Assembly (NCBI RefSeq): GCF_001592935.1
Contig: NZ_LRDB01000003.1
Span: 186,001-250,000, forward strand
Direction of reading: 5' to 3'
Length of the DNA: 64,000 nucleotides
Source of the DNA: Roseivirga echinicomitans
GTDB lineage: Bacteria; Bacteroidota; Bacteroidia; Cytophagales; Cyclobacteriaceae
Position 1 is the first letter of the stretch; each line of letters opens with the position of its first letter. The translations under genes and the position numbers were made by a program. The notes below the pieces were generated by a model. That model had not been told where the DNA came from and did no database searches. It worked only from the letters and a program-made list of their open reading frames with translations. Positions 35,648 to 44,426 of the stretch are shown here, piece after piece.

Positions 35648-37720
35648 ATGAAAACAAAGCTTACAAAAAAATTCTACATGCGTATTAGCCTAGCGATATC
35701 CACGCTACTCTGGCTAATTATGACGCTGTTGGATGTTTTGCAGGTTTTAGCGGTAAGGAGCGATGTGGATTTAGGTATTTCTCCAACTGTCTCTGTCCTT
35801 ATAATGGACTTCTTTTTTGTCTTTGTGGTATTGTTTTACCGCCTTAGAATTACAAAAGTAGAAAGTACAGACTTCATCGATTATCTCTGGCGAGTATTTG
35901 CCATTGGCCTTATTGCTACATTAGTTTCACTTGCCCTTGGCCTGTTCAACAACTCCATTGCTGATTCGGCACTGGCCAATAATCCATTTTTAGAGGAGGT
36001 GTTGTATAGTATCCGCTTCGGATTAATTTCCGTATTCCTCATTTCTACTTTTACGGTGTGGAAAAAGCTCATTCTGTACCAAAAATCTAAAAGACTGGTC
36101 ATCTGGTGGAATGTTTTTGAAGGCGTGATATTGCTTTCTATATTTTTCAATCTCACAGGCACGGAACTACAAACCAGTGATTTATTTAAAGTTCTTTTCG
36201 GTGTAATTACCCTAATGGCGTTAATCCTATCAGCCAATTTAAAGTGGGTGGCTTTTCTCAACTTTAAGCAAAAGTGGAAAAGTATTTTGCTCATTCTACT
36301 CATCACCATTTACCTTGGTTATTTCTTTACCTCTATTTATGTTCCAGGAGAAGAAACAATGGATACCTTAAAATCCATAGACAATCTCTTTATTGTTTCG
36401 CTGTTTGTCTTCTTACTTTTCTATAGCATTTTCTCACTTTTGGTGATCCTCTTTAACCTTCCAACCTCCTCTGTTTTCGAGAAAAAAATGGAAGAGGCAA
36501 TCAACTTCCAGCGCCTGAGCCAATCCATTCAACAAGGAGAAAATGAAAATCAGATTTTCGACATTCTGTTAACCAGCTCCATGAGCGCTGTATATGCTGA
36601 TGCTGGTTGGCTAGAAATTGAGCGCAACAAACAAGGTGCAGAAGAATCAGAAATCAGAAGAAAAAACCTTAGCCCTACAAACCGGCTTGAGGTAGTAGAG
36701 CAAATAAAGGTGAGCAAGCAAAAATATGTGCTAAAAAACCCGCTTTCAAAAGCCACAGAGCAAGACCAAACGCTTATCTTATTTAAGAAATCCAATTTCA
36801 GATCCGTACTTATTGTTCCCTTGATCATTCAAGAAAAAGTAGCGGGTCACATGTACTTGCTCAATGAACTCAGTGATGGCTTTAACAAAGAGATGATTAA
36901 CATCATCAATACTTTTGCCAGCCAGGCCAGTATTTCCATTGAAAACTTCCGCCTTTTGGGCGAAGCCTTAGAAAACGAACGATACAAAAAGGAGCTCAAC
37001 ATTGCCAAAAAGGTACAGCGTGCACTTTTACCTGTAAACCTCGATCACGATGATTCTTTTCAGATTCATGCCTTTACCCAAGCACCAGATGAAGTGGGAG
37101 GTGACTATTATGACACCTTCAAACTGAGCGAGCATAAGTTTGCGGTGGTCATTGGAGATGTTTCAGGAAAAGGTACCTCGGCAGCTTTCCACATGTCGCA
37201 AATGAAGGGCATTTTTCAGAGCTTGGTCCAGTTAGACCTTGCCCCTGACGAATTTTTGGTCAAAGCCAATAAGGCTTTGAGTGGCTGTTTAGAGAAAACT
37301 TCATTCATTACCCTTTCTTACTTTGTCATCGATACCGAGCGTAAATCGGTTGAATATTCAAGAGCAGGCCACTGCCCTACTCTTTACTACTCCAGTCAAA
37401 ACTCGAGTGCCGAATTTCTTGAAAATAAGGGTTTAGGATTGGGAATTCTACGTAACGACAGCTTCAAAAACTATGTGTTCGTCAATAAAATGACTTTCCA
37501 GAAAGATGACGTCATAGTACTGTATACCGATGGCATTTCAGAAGCCTCTAACCATTCTGGCGAGGAATTTGGTTATGACAGAATGAAAAAGATATTGACG
37601 GACAACGCACAGTTCGATGCCGTTTCAATTCAAAAGACATTTATTAAAAAACTCTTTGAGTTTTGTGAGGATAAAAATTTAAATGATGACTACACTATGG
37701 TGGTGATCAAGTTCAAATAA
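35648..37720 (+). CDS. Membrane-bound GAF/SpoIIE-type PP2C phosphatase
   Basis: A 690-residue sensor phosphatase. Residues 1-275 hold about seven or eight membrane helices. A cytosolic linker (280-315) leads to a GAF-like domain (about 315-440; SASIYAD and QASISIENFRLL helices at its edges). The PP2C SpoIIE domain is at about 465-690 with metal-binding aspartates in DEVGGDYYDTF, VVIGDVSGKGTSAAFHMSQ and VLYTDGISEAS. It should dephosphorylate the anti-sigma antagonist encoded next door, in response to a membrane or ligand signal. The STAS gene follows after 17 bp. No sigma factor is in the neighbourhood. Confidence 0.88.
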   Translation: MKTKLTKKFYMRISLAISTLLWLIMTLLDVLQVLAVRSDVDLGISPTVSVLIMDFFFVFVVLFYRLRITKVESTDFIDYLWRVFAIGLIATLVSLALGLFNNSIADSALANNPFLEEVLYSIRFGLISVFLISTFTVWKKLILYQKSKRLVIWWNVFEGVILLSIFFNLTGTELQTSDLFKVLFGVITLMALILSANLKWVAFLNFKQKWKSILLILLITIYLGYFFTSIYVPGEETMDTLKSIDNLFIVSLFVFLLFYSIFSLLVILFNLPTSSVFEKKMEEAINFQRLSQSIQQGENENQIFDILLTSSMSAVYADAGWLEIERNKQGAEESEIRRKNLSPTNRLEVVEQIKVSKQKYVLKNPLSKATEQDQTLILFKKSNFRSVLIVPLIIQEKVAGHMYLLNELSDGFNKEMINIINTFASQASISIENFRLLGEALENERYKKELNIAKKVQRALLPVNLDHDDSFQIHAFTQAPDEVGGDYYDTFKLSEHKFAVVIGDVSGKGTSAAFHMSQMKGIFQSLVQLDLAPDEFLVKANKALSGCLEKTSFITLSYFVIDTERKSVEYSRAGHCPTLYYSSQNSSAEFLENKGLGLGILRNDSFKNYVFVNKMTFQKDDVIVLYTDGISEASNHSGEEFGYDRMKKILTDNAQFDAVSIQKTFIKKLFEFCEDKNLNDDYTMVVIKFK

Positions 37721-37737
37721 AGAACGTATAAAAGCTT

Positions 37738-38082
37738 ATGTTAGAGATTGTACAGACCAACGAAAACAATTACATCTCCATTGCCGTAACAGGAGATGCA
37801 GATGCCAGTTCTTCCATCAAGTTGGACAAAGGGCTCCGATCGGCTTTTGACGAAAGCCACAGTAACATTATAATAGATTGTACTAACCTTAACTATATTT
37901 CTTCCGCTGGATTGGGTGTATTCATGTCCTACATCGAAGAAATAAATCAAACCAACATCACCTTTATTATCTATGGCCTATCCGAAAAAGTGCTCAAAGT
38001 TTTTGGCATCCTCGGCCTAGACCAATTGCTTATACTTAAAGATACAAAGGAAGAAGCTTTAGCAGAGATAAATGGCTTATAG
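37738..38082 (+). CDS. STAS-domain anti-anti-sigma-type protein
   Basis: A 114-residue single STAS domain. The phosphorylation loop is visible as DCTNLNYISSAGLGVFMSYIEE (split: NYISSAGLGVF near residues 52-62), with the serine pair at 55-56 as the phosphorylation site. Such proteins, when dephosphorylated, sequester the HATPase kinase partner. The upstream PP2C phosphatase and the downstream HATPase gene, whose start overlaps this gene by 11 bp, complete a partner-switching module. It is cytosolic. Confidence 0.9.
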   Translation: MLEIVQTNENNYISIAVTGDADASSSIKLDKGLRSAFDESHSNIIIDCTNLNYISSAGLGVFMSYIEEINQTNITFIIYGLSEKVLKVFGILGLDQLLILKDTKEEALAEINGL

Positions 38083-38491
38083 TTTTAACATACCCTACAG
38101 CAAAAATAAACTCAGGTTGATGCGCAAGTTCGTAACCGAAGTGTTACACGAGCATTCAGTCCCTGATATTGAAACCAATATGATGGTATTGGCGGTGGAT
38201 GAGGTATGTGCAAATATTATTATCCATGGCCAATGTTCGGACCTTGAAGATTACGTGAAAATTTCTATCAGCTTTAATAAAGAAGGTGTTTGGTTCGACA
38301 TTATTGACAAAGGAGCCGCTTTTGACATTATAAAATACAACGAGCCAATTTTAGGTGATTTAATTCGAACCAAACAAAAAGGAGGCGTGGGTATTATGTT
38401 GGTGAAGAAAATCATGGACAAAATAGAGTTTGATTCAAGCCCGAATCAAAACACTTTGCGCTTATTCAAAAGAGTGACTTTCCAAAAGTAG
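38072..38491 (+). CDS. RsbW/SpoIIAB-like HATPase serine kinase
   Basis: A 139-residue GHKL ATPase. The N box is visible in VLAVDEVCANIIIHGQ near residue 44, the G1 box in DIIDKGAAFD near residue 77, and the G2 box in KGGVGIMLVKKIMDKIEF near residues 100-117. It should bind and phosphorylate the STAS protein whose gene overlaps it by 11 bp. In Bacillus the other partner is a sigma factor; none is encoded here, so the target is unknown and could be another response protein. Cytosolic. Confidence 0.88.
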   Translation: MAYSFNIPYSKNKLRLMRKFVTEVLHEHSVPDIETNMMVLAVDEVCANIIIHGQCSDLEDYVKISISFNKEGVWFDIIDKGAAFDIIKYNEPILGDLIRTKQKGGVGIMLVKKIMDKIEFDSSPNQNTLRLFKRVTFQK

Positions 38492-38498
38492 CCATACC

Positions 38499-40415
38499 AT
38501 GCGTTTCTTAGTATTATTGATTTTCGGTTTATATACTATTGCTCCAGCATTAGCTTTCCAGGACAAGGCTAATGTAGCTCAGATTAATGGAGTCCCTATT
38601 TCCAAAGCTGAATTTCTCTATGCTTTCCAAAAAAACCAAAAGGAAAATACGCCAATCGTTTACGATTCGCTTCAAAAATATTTAACCCAATACATCGATT
38701 TCAAACTCAAGGTATTGGCTGCCGAAAAAGCTGGAATTGATGCTTCTCAAACTTTTAAAGACGAGTACAGCGGATACATCGCTCAAATTCAAAAACCTTA
38801 TTTCCAAAACCCTGTATCAGAAGAGAGCCTTATTTTAGAAGTCTACGATCGACTGAAGTATGAAGTGAATGCTTCACATATTCTGATCCGCATAGCCAAT
38901 GATTCCAACCCAATGGATACGCTCGCGGCCTATCAAAAAACCGACAGCCTAAGAATCTTAGCTGTAAGCGGAGTTGATTTTGCCCTTTTGGCTAAAAACA
39001 ACTCACAAGATGGATCGGCTAAAGATGGTGGAAGCCTAGGTTGGTTTACTGCCATGGCCATGGTTTACCCCTTTGAAAATGGTGCTTACGAAACTCCTGT
39101 TGGTGGAATTTCCAAAATCATCCGTTCGCAATTCGGCTATCATATTATTAAAACAAATGATAAAAGACCAGCCAAAGGCCGAGTGAAAACATCTCATATT
39201 TTCTTGACTAAAAATGGGCGTTCAAGAGAAAGCGGAAACCAGTTGATCCAAACCATTTACGATTCCATTCAAAATGGTGGTGACTGGAAGGCCCTCTGCA
39301 AACAATATACGGACGATAGTCAAACCCAACTCAATGGTGGGTCTCTTCCTTTTGTAGGCACAGGAGAACTTCCAGATGAGTTCATGAAGGCAGCCTATAG
39401 TATAGAAACCCTAGGTGATATAGCCCCTCCTTTAGAAGCCTCGTACGGCTGGCACATTATCCGTCTCGATGCAGTAGAACAAATGCCCTCATTAGAAGAA
39501 TTGAGACCAAAGATTTCTGAGAACATAAGGCGTTCGGGTAGAAATCAATTATCGCAAGAGATGCTAGTCAATAAACTAAAGCATGAAAACGGCTTTGAAC
39601 AGGATTTACCTAGACTTCAGAATACCATTGCTCAAATTGCAGCAGTGGGTTTGCCGAATATAGATTTAGCTAATTTATCTACCCAAACCATTTTCAAAAT
39701 TGGGGAGAAAGAAGTGCCCTACTCCGACTTTTTTAATTCATTAGGAAACGCTAATCAGATTACCTTGACCTCAGTATGGAATCGATATAAGCTTTTTGAA
39801 CGAGAACAAATCATTCTGCATGAAGACAGCCTTGCACCACAAAAATATCCAGAATACGGGTTTTTACTGAATGAGTACAAGGAAGGGTTAATGCTTTTCG
39901 AAGTTATGGAAAAAGAGGTCTGGAATAAAGCCGTGGAAGACAGTATTGGCCTCAATACTTTTTTCAATACGAACAAAAAGAACTATGCAGCCCCAGAAAG
40001 AGCCTCCGTATGGGTAATTGAATCTGCCAATTCTGAAAACCTCGATAAGGTGCTAAGCACTTTTAAATGGGACAAGAATATGTCCTTTGAGAATGCGTTA
40101 AAGGCTCAGCTTGATCCTCAAGTATTTAGTGCGTTAAAAATTGCTAAAAGAACATATCAACGAGAGGATTTGCCTAATTTCGCACAAAACTGGAAAGAAC
40201 AGGCTCTTTTTAGTCAACCCACTGAAAAGCGAGTTTACGCCATTGAAGAGATAATCCCTAAGGGTATATATCGTTTAGAGGAGATAAAAGGCCTTGTCAT
40301 GGCAGATTATCAGGATTGGTTGGAAAAAGATTGGATCAAATCTTTAAGAAAGGCCAATAAAATTGAGATTGATACTAAAGTATTGAAGCAAATCGCTTCT
40401 GATGAAAAAAGGTAA
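38499..40415 (+). CDS. Parvulin-type peptidyl-prolyl isomerase, two PpiC domains
   Basis: A 638-residue exported chaperone/isomerase. A signal peptide (about 1-20, ending ALAFQ) leads to an N-terminal SurA-like helical segment, then two parvulin domains at about 125-230 (NASHILIRIAND, GGSLGWFTAMAMVYPFE, FGYHIIKTND) and 230-335 (KTSHIFLTKNGR, NGGSLPFVGTGELPDEF, YGWHIIRLD). The rest (340-638) is helical and of unknown fold. It should help outer-membrane protein folding in the periplasm. It starts 7 bp after the partner-switching genes and overlaps the next gene by 14 bp. Function of the long C-terminal region is open. Confidence 0.9.
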   Translation: MRFLVLLIFGLYTIAPALAFQDKANVAQINGVPISKAEFLYAFQKNQKENTPIVYDSLQKYLTQYIDFKLKVLAAEKAGIDASQTFKDEYSGYIAQIQKPYFQNPVSEESLILEVYDRLKYEVNASHILIRIANDSNPMDTLAAYQKTDSLRILAVSGVDFALLAKNNSQDGSAKDGGSLGWFTAMAMVYPFENGAYETPVGGISKIIRSQFGYHIIKTNDKRPAKGRVKTSHIFLTKNGRSRESGNQLIQTIYDSIQNGGDWKALCKQYTDDSQTQLNGGSLPFVGTGELPDEFMKAAYSIETLGDIAPPLEASYGWHIIRLDAVEQMPSLEELRPKISENIRRSGRNQLSQEMLVNKLKHENGFEQDLPRLQNTIAQIAAVGLPNIDLANLSTQTIFKIGEKEVPYSDFFNSLGNANQITLTSVWNRYKLFEREQIILHEDSLAPQKYPEYGFLLNEYKEGLMLFEVMEKEVWNKAVEDSIGLNTFFNTNKKNYAAPERASVWVIESANSENLDKVLSTFKWDKNMSFENALKAQLDPQVFSALKIAKRTYQREDLPNFAQNWKEQALFSQPTEKRVYAIEEIIPKGIYRLEEIKGLVMADYQDWLEKDWIKSLRKANKIEIDTKVLKQIASDEKR

Positions 40416-41277
40416 ATACTACATATTGCTAATCACTTTACTCGCTGCTAGCTCTTGCGAGTTCCTTGGTATGGAGTCAGAAGGCAATGTAGATAATACA
40501 GAAAACCTTGTGGCCAGGGTCGGAAATACCTTTTTATACAAAACCGACATTAGTGACTTAACGGACGCAAGTATATCTTCTGAAGATAGCGCAAGAATAA
40601 CCGAACGTTTTATTGACAATTGGATTAAAAAAGAACTGTTTGTTAGAGAAGCAAGTAGCAACAGCAAAATTGATCAGACAGAAATTCAAAGAAAAGTAGA
40701 GGCCTATCGCTACACACTCATTTCTTATGAATACCAGAAATTAATGGTGGAGCAACAGCTCAGTAGAGAAGTTAGCGAAGAAGAAATAAGGCAATACTAC
40801 GGTGATAATATTGAGAATTTTCAGCTTAGACAGAATATTTTAAGAGGCCGGTATTTAAAAATCTTGCAAGCGGCACAAAAAAAGGCAGATGTAAGAAGGT
40901 GGATGAAGTCTGACAGACCAGAAGACTTAGAGTCACTTAAATCCTACGGGTTTCAGTTTGCAAGTGATTTCTCTTTGCAAGATTCTACATGGATTAACTT
41001 TGATGATCTCATCAAAAACTCACCCTTTTCCACCATTGAAAATAAGATTCAGTTTCTCAGAAGAAACCGATATGTTGAAGAATCAGATTCTCTATATCTT
41101 TACCTTTTCAGAATTCATGAATTTAAGCTGTCCGAGCAGGTTTCTCCATTGGAGTATGTTAAGGAAGACATTAAAAATATTATAATTAACAAGCGTAAGG
41201 TAGAGATTGCCAAGAGTCTGGAGAATAAAGTTTATGAAAGAGCAAAAAGAAATGAGGACTACGAGATATATAAATAG
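40402..41277 (+). CDS. SurA-like periplasmic lipoprotein without visible PPIase domain
   Basis: A 291-residue protein with a lipoprotein signal (SSC, Cys19) followed by a helical chaperone-type region (NTENLVARVGNTFLYKTDISDL at about 31-52, then SARITERFIDNWIKKELFVREA), which resembles the SurA N-terminal core. No parvulin motif is visible. It overlaps the PpiC gene by 14 bp at its start and the surA gene at its end, so it is a middle gene of the chaperone operon. It may be a holdase for outer-membrane proteins; this is inference from position and sequence pattern. Confidence 0.75.
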   Translation: MKKGKYYILLITLLAASSCEFLGMESEGNVDNTENLVARVGNTFLYKTDISDLTDASISSEDSARITERFIDNWIKKELFVREASSNSKIDQTEIQRKVEAYRYTLISYEYQKLMVEQQLSREVSEEEIRQYYGDNIENFQLRQNILRGRYLKILQAAQKKADVRRWMKSDRPEDLESLKSYGFQFASDFSLQDSTWINFDDLIKNSPFSTIENKIQFLRRNRYVEESDSLYLYLFRIHEFKLSEQVSPLEYVKEDIKNIIINKRKVEIAKSLENKVYERAKRNEDYEIYK

Positions 41278-42595
41278 AGGATTGACGGCAATACTGTTTA
41301 CAGTACTTTCACTCAACTTAACTTTTGGGCAAGAAATAGTCGATAAGATTGTGGCCAAAGTTGACAATCACATTATTCTTAAAAGTGAAATTGAACAGGC
41401 CTATGCCGGCTTTTTATCCAGCGGTGAAGCGGCAAATTTTACAGGTGATGCCCGTTGTTATATTTTAGAACAAATCATCGAAACCAAACTTATGCTGGCC
41501 ATGTCTGAATTAGATTCAGTGGATGTCGATGCCGGAAGAGTGGATTATGAACTCCAAATGAGAATGCAAAATATTATTGCACAAGTGGGTTCAGAACGTG
41601 CTATTCAAGAAGCCTATGGAAAATCTATCGATCAATTGATGGAAGAGTTAAGACCTAATATTGAAGAGCAGTTAAAAATAGGAGCACAAGAAGAAAACAT
41701 CTTGAGTTCGGTAACCGTAACTCCTGCCGAAATTCGAAAGTTTTTCAATAATATCCCAAAAGACAGCTTGCCACTTTTCAATACTGAATTTGAAATAGGT
41801 ACCATTATTAAAAAGCCTGTGCCAAACGAAGCTGAAGTACAGAAGGTAAAAGATCAGCTGATGAAAATCAGAGAAAGGGCCATGAAAGGAGAGAATTTTG
41901 AGGTTTTGGCTATTGAAAATTCTCAAGGACCATCTGGCCCAGACGGAGGAAATTTAGGCATGGCAAAAAGAGGGCAATTTGATCCTTCCTATGAGGCTGG
42001 TGCATTAGCATTAAAACCAGGAGAAATCTCAATGCCAATAGTTTCATCATTCGGAATACACCTTATTCAGTTGATAGAAAAACGAGGAAATGAATTCAAT
42101 TCACGCCACATCCTTATTACCCCTAAGCCTACACAGCAAGACATTCAAAAAACTTCTGATCTATTGGACAGCCTTAGAACCCTTATTTTATCCGACAGTA
42201 TAACTTTTGCCGCTACAGCGAAACAATATTCCGATGATGAAGGTACAAAGGTAAATGGTGGCTTTTTGAGCGGTCAGTTTGGAACAAACAGAATCCCATC
42301 AGATGCCTTAGATCCGACCATGTTTTTTATCATTGATGAAATGAAAGAGGGAGATATCTCCAAGCCTGAAATCATTGACATGCCGGATGGTTCAAAGGCG
42401 GTTCAAATCATATATTACAAATCTAAAATAGGGCCTCACAAGGCCAATATGACGGATGATTATGAAAAATTAAAAGCGGCTACTTTAGGAATGAAAAAGG
42501 CTCAAAAAAGAAGTGAGTATATTAAAGAAAAAATGAAAGAGGTTTACGTGATGGTTGACCCAGAGTTCAATCGTTGCGGAATAACGAATAATTAA
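41252..42595 (+). CDS. surA: Periplasmic chaperone/isomerase SurA-like
   Basis: A periplasmic outer-membrane protein chaperone with PPIase domains. From the ATG at 41252 it is 447 residues with a signal peptide (MRTTRYINRGL, hydrophobic ILFTVLSL, cut after FGQ). An alternative ATG at 41234 adds six residues; the longer frame from 41207 needs a TTG and is unlikely. SurA core follows (VDKIVAKVDNHIILKSEIEQ), then two parvulin domains (about 160-260 with GPDGGNLGMAKRGQFDPSYE, and 265-370 with NSRHILITPKPT and NGGFLSGQFG). The start lies inside the preceding gene (26-bp overlap). The MoxR gene follows after 5 bp. Confidence 0.92.
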   Translation: MRTTRYINRGLTAILFTVLSLNLTFGQEIVDKIVAKVDNHIILKSEIEQAYAGFLSSGEAANFTGDARCYILEQIIETKLMLAMSELDSVDVDAGRVDYELQMRMQNIIAQVGSERAIQEAYGKSIDQLMEELRPNIEEQLKIGAQEENILSSVTVTPAEIRKFFNNIPKDSLPLFNTEFEIGTIIKKPVPNEAEVQKVKDQLMKIRERAMKGENFEVLAIENSQGPSGPDGGNLGMAKRGQFDPSYEAGALALKPGEISMPIVSSFGIHLIQLIEKRGNEFNSRHILITPKPTQQDIQKTSDLLDSLRTLILSDSITFAATAKQYSDDEGTKVNGGFLSGQFGTNRIPSDALDPTMFFIIDEMKEGDISKPEIIDMPDGSKAVQIIYYKSKIGPHKANMTDDYEKLKAATLGMKKAQKRSEYIKEKMKEVYVMVDPEFNRCGITNN

Positions 42596-42600
42596 TAGGA

Positions 42601-43566
42601 ATGGAAGAAATAAAGTCGGAAGTAGCCCTTGCAAATAAGTTTTTTGAGGATTTCAATATTCTTAAAAAGGAAATCTCAAAAATAATAATTGGTCAAGATG
42701 AAGTAGTTAATCTACTTTTGACTTCAATTTTCTGCCAGGGTCACAGCCTCTTGGTCGGAGTTCCTGGCTTGGCTAAAACTTTGTTGATCAGTACAATTTC
42801 TTCTGCCTTAGACCTGAAATTCAATAGGATTCAGTTTACTCCAGATTTAATGCCTTCAGACATTTTGGGTGCTGAAACGTTGGATAAGGACAGAAATTTC
42901 AAATTTATTCAAGGCCCAATCTTTGCCAACATCATTTTGGCAGATGAGATTAACAGAACTCCCCCTAAAACACAGGCTGCCTTGTTAGAGGCCATGCAAG
43001 AGTATGCGGTTACGGTTGCTGGCCAAACCATCCCTTTACAGAAACCATTCTTTGTATTGGCTACGCAAAACCCAATTGAGCAGGAAGGAACCTATCCTCT
43101 GCCAGAAGCTCAGCTAGACCGTTTTTTGTTCAATATCCAACTGACATACCCGTCATTTGCTTCAGAAGTAGACATTGTAAAAGGTACAACTACTGATGAA
43201 CAAAAAGTGGTTAATAAAATACTCGGTGCCGAAGAAGTACTGGCTTACCAACACTTGGTACGTAGGGTGCCCGTTGCTGATAACGTAATAGAATACGCAG
43301 TTAACCTCGTACACAAAACTAGAGTTGAATCAGAAAGAGCTCCAGCCATTACAAAAGAGTACGTGGAATGGGGTGCAGGACCAAGAGCCTCCCAGAATTT
43401 GATTATTGCTGCCAAATGCAATGCCTTACTGAACAACAAATATTCACCTGATATTGAAGATGTAAAGGCCGTTTCGAAACCAATTCTACGTCATAGAATC
43501 GTGAGAAACTTTAAGGCAGAAGCCGAAGGTATCACCATCGACAAATTGATTGAAGAATTACTTTAA
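42601..43566 (+). CDS. MoxR-family AAA+ ATPase
   Basis: A 321-residue MoxR-type AAA+ chaperone. Walker A is GVPGLAKT (about residues 58-65), Walker B LADEINRTPPKTQ (about 116-128), sensor 1 ATQNPIEQEGTYPLPEAQLDRF (split: ATQNPIEQEGTY at about 158). The C-terminal lid contains ASQNLIIAAKC. Such ATPases work with von Willebrand factor A proteins on metal insertion or stress; a VWA partner is not present here. It is last gene of the chaperone operon. Its TAA shares the TTAA at 43563-43566 with the stop of the convergent hbd gene. Confidence 0.93.
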   Translation: MEEIKSEVALANKFFEDFNILKKEISKIIIGQDEVVNLLLTSIFCQGHSLLVGVPGLAKTLLISTISSALDLKFNRIQFTPDLMPSDILGAETLDKDRNFKFIQGPIFANIILADEINRTPPKTQAALLEAMQEYAVTVAGQTIPLQKPFFVLATQNPIEQEGTYPLPEAQLDRFLFNIQLTYPSFASEVDIVKGTTTDEQKVVNKILGAEEVLAYQHLVRRVPVADNVIEYAVNLVHKTRVESERAPAITKEYVEWGAGPRASQNLIIAAKCNALLNNKYSPDIEDVKAVSKPILRHRIVRNFKAEAEGITIDKLIEELL

Positions 43567-44426
43567 GCCGAGTAATCGTAAAAGCCCTTTCCAGATTTAC
43601 GTCCATTATGACCAGCATCTACCTTTTGCTCTTGAATGCGTGAAGGTCTAAATTTTGGATCTTGATGAAATGCGTTGAACATTGACGTGGTGACTGAGAA
43701 ATTAGTGTCTACACCAATTAAATCCATCAACCTAAAAGGCCCCATTTTAAAACCAGAAGCTTCTACCAGTCGATCAATCCCTTTAACATCAGAGACGCCC
43801 TCTTCCAGTACTTTTAATCCTTCAACGTAGAAATTACGTGCCACTCGGTTAACAATAAAGCCGGGCGCATCTTTTGCCATAACTGGCACTTTCCCCAATT
43901 GCTTAGCCAGTTCAAAAACGGTATTTGAAGTATCATCTGAAGTGGACACGCCAGAAATCACCTCTACCAATTTCATGATGTGGGCAGGATTAAAAAAGTG
44001 CATTCCTACAAAGCGTTCTGGGTGCTTCAAGTCTCTAGCAATTCTTGTAATTGGAATTGATGATGTATTTGAAGCCAAAATGGTCTTCTCCGAATTCAGG
44101 TTTTCCAATTTCCCAAACAGCTCCTTCTTTACATCAAGCCTTTCTACTATTGCCTCAATAATGATGTCTGCCCTAAGCTGCTCAAAATCGGTGCTAAAAG
44201 TGATATTGGAAAGTGATTGATCCCTTTCCTGAACGGTTACCTTACCACGTTCAATTCCCTTCTCGAGGTTCTTTTCAATATTTAGTTTGGCCTGATTTAA
44301 AGCTGTAGCTTGAAAGTCGTATAACACAACGCTATAACCAGCTAAAGCAGAAATCTGAGCAATTCCTTGCCCCATAGTTCCAGCCCCTACTACTCCAACT
44401 TTCTTAATGTCTTGTAATTTCATCAT
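43563..44426 (-). CDS. 3-hydroxybutyryl-CoA dehydrogenase
   Basis: A 287-residue 3-hydroxyacyl-CoA dehydrogenase that interconverts acetoacetyl-CoA and 3-hydroxybutyryl-CoA with NAD(P). The nucleotide motif is VGVVGAGTMGQGIAQIS (residues 10-26); the catalytic HFFNPAH segment is near residue 142 with the upstream SNTSSIPIT loop and the GFIVNRVAR helix near 190. It overlaps the pheS stop by 4 bp, so the two share a transcript. It is cytosolic. It could also serve in butyrate, PHB or fatty-acid turnover. Confidence 0.92.
   Translation of the reverse strand: MMKLQDIKKVGVVGAGTMGQGIAQISALAGYSVVLYDFQATALNQAKLNIEKNLEKGIERGKVTVQERDQSLSNITFSTDFEQLRADIIIEAIVERLDVKKELFGKLENLNSEKTILASNTSSIPITRIARDLKHPERFVGMHFFNPAHIMKLVEVISGVSTSDDTSNTVFELAKQLGKVPVMAKDAPGFIVNRVARNFYVEGLKVLEEGVSDVKGIDRLVEASGFKMGPFRLMDLIGVDTNFSVTTSMFNAFHQDPKFRPSRIQEQKVDAGHNGRKSGKGFYDYSA

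Noticed and set aside
41207-41251. TTG start for surA
   Set aside because: It places 15 non-conserved residues before a normal signal peptide; ATG at 41252 (or 41234) is better.
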